Origin: Bacteroidota bacterium
GTDB taxonomy: Bacteria > Bacteroidota > Bacteroidia > Chitinophagales > Chitinophagaceae
Reading direction: 5' to 3'
NCBI GenBank assembly: GCA_013288745.1
Contig: JABDBG010000006.1
Location: forward strand, 1 to 59,674
DNA: 59,674 bases
The notes under the pieces were generated by a model, which saw nothing but the letters and a program-made list of their open reading frames with translations, did not search any database and was not told the origin of the DNA. How positions within the stretch are numbered: position 1 is the first letter of the stretch; each line of letters starts with the position of its first letter. This document shows, piece after piece, positions 54,191 through 59,674 of this stretch. A program made the translations under genes and the position numbers.

Positions 54191-56554
54191 TTAATTTAGG
54201 TTCTTTATAAGTATTGCCGCTACAATAATTGGTACTGCAGTAGCGATGGCTTGTAACAGTATTGTTCCTCCTACATTTTTTCCATCCGGTCTTTGCGGTA
54301 CAGTAATAATTGATCCTTCTTTTACCCTTGGATAAAAGTGACAAAAAAGAAAATTTCTTGTTCTTCTGCTTTGTCCGTCAGCATAAGTAACATATATCCT
54401 TCTTCTCCATGGCCTGATCCCAAATCCACCTGCACGGTCTATATAAAAGCCCATGCGTGCGTGATCATGGTCGTGAGCAATTCGTAACGGAGATTGTACA
54501 ATTCCCTTTACGATCACAAACGGATTTATTTCAGGAATATATACGATATCATTTTCTTGTAATATAATATCGTAGTTAGAATTAGGATGTTTCATTGCTT
54601 TATCAAGGTCTAGACTTATCGGAGCATCCAGGTAGATAAATGCACTATCTGTTGAATCAAGCCTGTTTTTATTGATTAATTTTTCTCTGAATTCATCTGT
54701 TTTATTTCTATACAAAATAGCTCCATCAACATTTGCATTATCAACCAATCCGCCTGCTCTGCTAACAAAAGAACTTAGTCTTTCATTAGGATCTATTTTC
54801 GAATAGTAACCGGGATATTTAAACAAGCCTGCTAACTGAACATTTTGTTGTAATTGAAAAGTAGGGTTTTTGCGAACAAAAACCTGGTCGAATGGTTTTA
54901 ATAAAATCTTTGCAGCGGCAGAATCTAATTCAAGGTTAGATGATATGGCATAAGATTTAATAATCGTTTTGGTTGGTTTTACTCCTTGTTTTGCAGAATC
55001 AATATCTACAACACTGGAAATTTCTAAACGGCCGTATTCAGCTGAAGCTTTTAATCCTCCTGCCATGTACAACAGGTCCTCTAATGTCATGCCATTAAAT
55101 ATTCTTGTCTTACTGATCTCTTTACGAACTTCTCCTGAGATCTTTACATATGGTTCATCGCCAAAATCATTATTGCCAAATAGTTGTATCACGTCATTTA
55201 CCTGTAATAAAACGTTGTCAGGGCTATTCACATCGTCCTTAGCAAAATCGGTTAAACTTACTTCTATTTTTTCAGGCTTAAGGATGGTAGAATCTCCTGC
55301 GCCTCTGAAAATATAAGCCCTGTGCAAAAAGGTATTTGCTGTAATACCGCCCGACCGATTGATGAGGTCAAATAAATGATCGCCATTTTTCATTTCATAG
55401 ATACCCGGATAACGTACTTCTCCTTTAATTTCTACTTTGTTGCTGATGCCTGGTTTTATTAATGTTGCTTTTACAATATCACCATCAGCCAATGCGTAAT
55501 CAGCCGCGGCATTATTTAAAAGGTCTGTTACATCAACATCGCGGATCACCTGTTTTTCTTTGGCCGTGCTGATAACTTTTAAACCCGAAGAAAGAGCGTC
55601 AGATGTTAGTCCGCCTGAATATTTAAGCAATGCTTTTACACCTTCGTTTTTCTTTAACTGATAATACATGGGCCTTTTAAAAGGGCCGGTTGCTAATACT
55701 TTTTTATCTACAAATGTTACCAATACAAAATCATTGTTTTGCAGATATATATTCTGACCGATGTTTCCTGAATTAAGGTATTCATATACATCGAGTGTTT
55801 CAACTACTTTACCCGCTCTTTTTACCTGGATGTTTCTTAAGTTGCCATATTCGGTAATACCGCCCGCCAGGCCGATAACATTGAAAGCGTTAGAGAAGGC
55901 CGAAACCGTCACCGGTCCTGGATTTACAACTTCACCCGCAACATTTACACTGATCGATCTTGGTTGCCCTAATGTTACCTGGATATGTGTAGATGCAGGA
56001 ACGGATGCTTTGAATTTCGAATAAATAATTGCCCTGGCATTTTCAAAGGTTAAACCCTGTACTGTTATCTTACCTATTCCTGCAGGGAATATAGAGCCGT
56101 CTCTTGCCACAACATAATCTTCCTGGTATTCGCCACCGCCCCATAAAGCAATGATGATATGGTCTCCAACACCGATAGGGTAATCTAATGGAGGTATTGA
56201 TAATTCTGCAATATCATAAGTAGCAGCATCTTTAAAAATATCCGCACCATAAGTATCTTTTGGAGAATATTTGTCTTCCCGACTGCTATCTTTTTTTAGG
56301 GTATCTCTGTTTACTCTTTTTTGTTCTACAGCTTTGTTTCTGTCCGCCCCGGCTTCCTCTTGTTGATTCTGATCCTGAAAATAATCTTTATTATATTTTT
56401 GATTCACCTGGCTAGGGTCAACTCCTGCAGGCGTATTCAACGATTGTTGAGATGGCGTTATTTGCTGTGCGTTAGCAGACAAAGAAAATAACGCTACTAA
56501 AAAAAATAACACAGTTACGTTCTTCTTAACCAAAAACTTTACAATACAGTGCAT
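54191..56554 (-). CDS. Polysaccharide export protein with multiple SLBB domains
   Basis: 787 residues, about twice the length of classic Wza. Signal peptide ending LSANAQQ; a Gln/Lys/Asp-rich linker; a polysaccharide-export domain (~122-200, PLDYPIGVGDHIIIALWGGG); then a series of six or so SLBB-type repeats (e.g. NVAGEVVNPGPVTVSAFSNA, EIKGEVRYPGIYEMKNGDHL, KISGEVRKEISKTRIFNGMT, LAGLFKYPGYYSKIDPNERL). A C-terminal hydrophobic segment (ATAVPIIVAAILIKNL) could be the outer-membrane helix. No lipobox. It would form the outer-membrane pore for an exopolysaccharide. Confidence 0.9.
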   Translation of the reverse strand: MHCIVKFLVKKNVTVLFFLVALFSLSANAQQITPSQQSLNTPAGVDPSQVNQKYNKDYFQDQNQQEEAGADRNKAVEQKRVNRDTLKKDSSREDKYSPKDTYGADIFKDAATYDIAELSIPPLDYPIGVGDHIIIALWGGGEYQEDYVVARDGSIFPAGIGKITVQGLTFENARAIIYSKFKASVPASTHIQVTLGQPRSISVNVAGEVVNPGPVTVSAFSNAFNVIGLAGGITEYGNLRNIQVKRAGKVVETLDVYEYLNSGNIGQNIYLQNNDFVLVTFVDKKVLATGPFKRPMYYQLKKNEGVKALLKYSGGLTSDALSSGLKVISTAKEKQVIRDVDVTDLLNNAAADYALADGDIVKATLIKPGISNKVEIKGEVRYPGIYEMKNGDHLFDLINRSGGITANTFLHRAYIFRGAGDSTILKPEKIEVSLTDFAKDDVNSPDNVLLQVNDVIQLFGNNDFGDEPYVKISGEVRKEISKTRIFNGMTLEDLLYMAGGLKASAEYGRLEISSVVDIDSAKQGVKPTKTIIKSYAISSNLELDSAAAKILLKPFDQVFVRKNPTFQLQQNVQLAGLFKYPGYYSKIDPNERLSSFVSRAGGLVDNANVDGAILYRNKTDEFREKLINKNRLDSTDSAFIYLDAPISLDLDKAMKHPNSNYDIILQENDIVYIPEINPFVIVKGIVQSPLRIAHDHDHARMGFYIDRAGGFGIRPWRRRIYVTYADGQSRRTRNFLFCHFYPRVKEGSIITVPQRPDGKNVGGTILLQAIATAVPIIVAAILIKNLN

Positions 56555-56600
56555 CTGTTATAAGTTGATTTACAATAAATAATCCGGACAAATATAATAT

Positions 56601-57593
56601 TTATCCAAGGTCGATCTCCGTATCATCGCCAATATTCAGTGATCGGGTCTCTCCTTTAATTTGAGTATCACTTCCTATCAATGAATCATCCAGCACTACA
56701 TCATATAGTTTCGAATAGGAGCCGATGATAGAATCTTTTACGATAGTATAGTTTAAGATAGTGTTTTCTCCGATCGCAACATTAGGCCCGATGACAGAAT
56801 TTTTTATATCGCAACCTTCCGCAATGCTTACAGGCGGTACAATGATCGTGTTCTCATATTTATCATGGTCAGAAATTTTGCTGCCGAATTTTTTTAATAG
56901 GGTAGCATTTGATTCTAGCAGACTTTCCTTCTTTCCACAATCAAACCAGCTTTGTACTTTGAACGATTTTATTTTAGCGCCACTTTGTATCATGCATTCG
57001 ATGGCATCCGTTAAGCTTAGCTCTTCGTGGTTCTGTGTTGCTTTAGTAATTATTTTCTGCAAGCAGGAAAACATTACTTCCGTTTCTTTTATTTTATAGA
57101 TACCAACCAGCGCCATATTGCTTTTTGGTATAGATGGCTTTTCTACAACACGGCTAATAAATCCATCCTCTTCAATTTCAGCAACACCGAAATTGCGCGG
57201 ATCATCTACTTTTTTAACACCCAACATGGAAAAAGGAGAATCCAATACTTCTTTTACATTGTATTCCGCAATGGTATCGCCCAAAACAATAAAGGCTTCG
57301 TCGTTGCCAATTATTTCACTCGCAAGGTCTATGGCATGTCCTGTACCATAACGTTCATTCTGGTAAACAAAATGACTGTTTAGGTCAGGATATTTTGCTT
57401 TTACGTAATTCTGTATTTTTTCGCCCAGGTAGCCTACAATAAATACAAAATCATTGATGCCTGCATCATGCAACTGATCAATAATAATGCTTAGGATTGT
57501 TTTGCCGGCCAGTGGCATTAACGCCTTTGGTTGTGTATATGTGTGGGGCCTCAATTTAGTGCCTGCACCCGCAACTGGGATTATTGCCTTCAT
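56601..57593 (-). CDS. Sugar-phosphate nucleotidylyltransferase with left-handed beta-helix
   Basis: 330 residues. N-terminal NTP-transferase domain with AIIPVAGAGTKLRPHTYTQP and PKALMPLAGKTI, LGDTIAEYN, and EKPSIPKSNMALVGIYKI. The C-terminal third carries hexapeptide repeats (IAEGCDIKNSVIGPNVAIGE, VVLDDSLIGSDTQIKG). It resembles glucose-1-phosphate thymidylyltransferases of the long type. Note AGAGTK instead of the usual AGxGTR. It probably supplies an activated sugar for the exopolysaccharide made for the export proteins encoded just downstream. Confidence 0.88.
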   Translation of the reverse strand: MKAIIPVAGAGTKLRPHTYTQPKALMPLAGKTILSIIIDQLHDAGINDFVFIVGYLGEKIQNYVKAKYPDLNSHFVYQNERYGTGHAIDLASEIIGNDEAFIVLGDTIAEYNVKEVLDSPFSMLGVKKVDDPRNFGVAEIEEDGFISRVVEKPSIPKSNMALVGIYKIKETEVMFSCLQKIITKATQNHEELSLTDAIECMIQSGAKIKSFKVQSWFDCGKKESLLESNATLLKKFGSKISDHDKYENTIIVPPVSIAEGCDIKNSVIGPNVAIGENTILNYTIVKDSIIGSYSKLYDVVLDDSLIGSDTQIKGETRSLNIGDDTEIDLG

Positions 57594-57857
57594 GCCAATA
57601 CCCCAAAAGGGGCTTTTAGTGTAAAGTAGATGTGTATCAAGGTGTGAAAATAGGGAATTTTGGGTAAACAGGAGCCAATGGACGATGTTTGATATACGAC
57701 GTATGATGTTGGGAGCTTTAATAATTTAGGGGTACTTGCATTTATCAATCGATTTTTAGAAAAGAGCTTGTATATATTGAGCTGTATTACATCGTACATC
57801 AAGCCTCATCATTTTATAGATTTCCCAATCCAGCTTAATACTTTAAAGAAGCGTTTG

Positions 57858-57865
57858 TATATTTG
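57858..57865 (+). promoter_or_regulatory. -7 promoter element for glyA
   Basis: TATATTTG matches TAnnTTTG, 18 bp before the ATG at 57884. The TTG at 57863 that opens the reading frame lies within the element and cannot be the start. Confidence 0.65.
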
Positions 57866-57883
57866 CAACCTAATTTAAAAAAT

Positions 57884-59164
57884 ATGCAAAGAGATCAATT
57901 GGTTTTTGACTTAATCAGACAGGAATTAGAACGCCAGCGTCATGGATTAGAGCTGATCGCTTCTGAAAACTTTACATCATTACAAGTGATGGAAGCAATG
58001 GGCGGAGTAATGACAAATAAATATGCCGAAGGCTATCCGGGCAGAAGATATTATGCAGGCTGCGAGATAGTTGATCAGACCGAACAATTAGCGATTGACA
58101 GATTAAAACAAATTTTCAATATTGAATATGCGAACGTACAACCGCATAGTGGTGCACAGGCAAATGGCGCTTTAATGTTAGCTATTTTACAGCCGGGAGA
58201 TAATATATTGGGTTTAGACCTTAGCATGGGAGGGCATTTAACCCATGGATCCGCAGTAAATTTTAGTGGTAAAATATACAGGCCACATTTTTATGGTGTG
58301 GTAAAAGAAACCGGTTTGATCGATTATGACATGTTGGAAAAACAGGCGCGTGCCGTTAAACCCAAATTGATCATCTGTGGTGCAAGTGCTTACAGCCGTG
58401 ATATTGATTATGCAAGGATCAGAAAAGTAGCAGATGAAGTTGGTGCTTTTGTAATGGCTGATATCGCTCACCCTGCCGGATTGATCGCTAAAGGGTTATT
58501 ATCTTATCCGTTTGATCATTGCCATTTTGTTACTTCAACTACGCATAAAACATTACGTGGCCCTCGTGGTGGTGTTATCATGATGAAAAAGGATTTCGAA
58601 AATCCTTTTGGGTTGAAAGATGTAAAAGGCAATACGCGTATGATGAGTAACCTTATCGATATGGCTGTATTCCCGGGCACACAAGGCGGGCCTTTACAAC
58701 ACGTGATAGCTGCTAAAGCAATTGCATTCGGAGAAATATTAACCGATGAATACACGGCTTATGCAAAACAAGTACAATTAAATGCGCAGGCAATGGCTAA
58801 AGCATTTGTAAATAAAGATTACAAGATCATTAGCGGTGGTACAGATAATCATTTAATGCTGATCGATCTTCGTAACAAAAATATCAGTGGTAAAAAGGCA
58901 GAACAGGCACTTGTATTAGCTGATATTACCTTGAATAAAAATATGGTTCCTTTTGATGATAAAAGCGCCTTTATAACTTCGGGTATTCGTGTAGGTACGC
59001 CTGCTATTACTACCCGTGGATTAAAAGAAGAGCATATGTCATTTATCGTGGATGTTATTGATACGGTTCTATTGAATGCGGATGATGAAAAAGCATTGGC
59101 AACGATCAAAGGACAAGTAAAAGAATTTATGAAGCAATTTCCTTTGTATCCTGAATTAGGTTAA
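57884..59164 (+). CDS. glyA: Serine hydroxymethyltransferase
   Basis: 426 residues. It interconverts serine and glycine and charges tetrahydrofolate, feeding the folate pool used by MetH. Motifs: [49 protein letters not shown], the PLP lysine in [14 protein letters not shown], and [17 protein letters not shown]. The start at [10 protein letters not shown] is set by the promoter. A terminator follows. Confidence 0.98.
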   Translation: MQRDQLVFDLIRQELERQRHGLELIASENFTSLQVMEAMGGVMTNKYAEGYPGRRYYAGCEIVDQTEQLAIDRLKQIFNIEYANVQPHSGAQANGALMLAILQPGDNILGLDLSMGGHLTHGSAVNFSGKIYRPHFYGVVKETGLIDYDMLEKQARAVKPKLIICGASAYSRDIDYARIRKVADEVGAFVMADIAHPAGLIAKGLLSYPFDHCHFVTSTTHKTLRGPRGGVIMMKKDFENPFGLKDVKGNTRMMSNLIDMAVFPGTQGGPLQHVIAAKAIAFGEILTDEYTAYAKQVQLNAQAMAKAFVNKDYKIISGGTDNHLMLIDLRNKNISGKKAEQALVLADITLNKNMVPFDDKSAFITSGIRVGTPAITTRGLKEEHMSFIVDVIDTVLLNADDEKALATIKGQVKEFMKQFPLYPELG

Positions 59165-59198
59165 TAAAGGATTAACTAAATAAGTAAAACCAACTAGT

Positions 59199-59227
59199 AA
59201 AAACCGGCGTATATTATACCGGTTTTT
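59199..59227 (+). terminator. Terminator after glyA
   Basis: The stem AAAAACCGG/CCGGTTTTT with an 11-nt loop, followed by a T-rich stretch. Confidence 0.85.
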
Positions 59228-59250
59228 ATTTTTAATCTTAATTCAATTAT

Positions 59251-59661
59251 ATGATCCAGAGAATACAATCGGTTTGGTTATTGTTAGCGTCTGTTTGCGC
59301 TTTCTTAACTTTTAAAATGCCTTATTATGTTGGCAGTATTGGCGACATGCCCTACCAGGAATTAAATGCAACAACAGGTGGGAATGTAATTTTAATTTTA
59401 ACTGCGGTAGTGTCGATGCTGGCTTTGTTGATACTTTTTTTATACAAACAAAGAGTATTACAACTGCGCTTATGTATCGTTGGGATTTTGCTGGAAGCAG
59501 TACTGATATTTCTTTATTACAGCAAGACAAAAACTTTTACGCAAGGTTCATATTCTTTAACATCTATGCTTCATTCAGCTATTATCTTGTTTTTTGTGTT
59601 AGCCGGACAAGCAATTAATAAAGATCAAAATTTAGTAAAGAATAGCGATCGTTTGCGATAG
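59251..59661 (+). CDS. DUF4293 membrane protein
   Basis: 136 residues with four predicted membrane helices (about 7-25, 45-65, 72-90 and 104-122) and the family start MIQRIQSVWLLLA. DUF4293 is a Bacteroidota-specific family of unknown function. It begins 24 bp after the glyA terminator and ends near the edge of the window. Confidence 0.85.
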   Translation: MIQRIQSVWLLLASVCAFLTFKMPYYVGSIGDMPYQELNATTGGNVILILTAVVSMLALLILFLYKQRVLQLRLCIVGILLEAVLIFLYYSKTKTFTQGSYSLTSMLHSAIILFFVLAGQAINKDQNLVKNSDRLR

Positions 59662-59674
59662 TAAGTTCAACCAC

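Noticed and set aside
57590..57802. A 70-residue frame upstream of the nucleotidylyltransferase
   Set aside because: Low-complexity translation, no start signal, and it occupies an AT-rich promoter gap between divergent genes.

Overview
The window comes from a low-GC member of the Bacteroidota, most likely a Chitinophagaceae-type bacterium. This is inferred from: promoters with the Bacteroidota -7 element TAnnTTTG just ahead of many starts; a SusC/SusD pair; flexirubin/dialkylresorcinol (DarA/DarB) genes; families largely confined to the phylum (DUF4286, DUF4293, ribosomal protein THX); MetH split into two polypeptides; and an ECF sigma factor next to an inner-membrane/outer-membrane-barrel fusion. 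The genus cannot be fixed from this sequence.

Layout. 1-4.8 kb: a scar where the 5' parts of a DinB-like and a DoxX-like gene meet head-on, then a tight kaiC-kaiB-kaiB-histidine kinase-response regulator cassette, then tRNA-Arg(CCU). 4.9-11.1 kb: a membrane TPR protein, a GC-rich structured element with no gene, a UvrD-type helicase/RecB-type nuclease fusion, an Ig-like lipoprotein and recR. 11.1-18.8 kb: a long inverted repeat, split metH, a predicted outer-membrane protein, xth, a DUF4286 gene, HU, an extended ribosomal protein THX, and pdxH. 18.9-21.3 kb: an ECF sigma factor and its fused partner. 21.3-26.1 kb: translation genes on the minus strand (rplM-rpsI-rpsB-tsf, pyrH) and a transketolase N-terminal half. 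26.2-30 kb: a WecA/MraY-type transferase behind an ECF-type promoter, frr, a fatty-acid-hydroxylase-family protein and an enoyl-CoA hydratase. 30-39.3 kb: an eleven-gene minus-strand operon for a dialkylresorcinol/flexirubin-like lipid. 39.8-44.5 kb: susC-susD. 44.6-50.5 kb: the phosphate operon porin-pstS-pstC-pstA-pstB-phoU behind a three-repeat Pho-box-like array. 50.7-59.7 kb: odhB, an RNA m5C methyltransferase, an exopolysaccharide export trio, glyA and a DUF4293 protein.

How the genes work together. The Kai cassette looks like a complete timing or stress-signalling module without KaiA: KaiC is the ATPase/kinase, two KaiB-like proteins are partners, and a PAS histidine kinase with a receiver-only regulator is the output. 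The Dar operon couples chain building (KS, a catalytically dead KS-like partner, ACP), head-to-head condensation (DarB/DarA), a possible acyl transfer (BtrH-like) and ABC export. The phosphate operon places outer-membrane entry and ABC import under one Pho-like promoter, with a strong hairpin after pstS that probably raises PstS relative to the permease. The promoter of the ECF sigma gene has the same boxes and the same spacing as the one in front of the WecA-like gene, which suggests an envelope-glycan regulon.

The main unexplained items are the structured element at 5.64-5.75 kb, the 23-bp inverted repeat after recR, the metH leader, and the shared ECF promoter. No CRISPR array, insertion sequence or transposase was seen.
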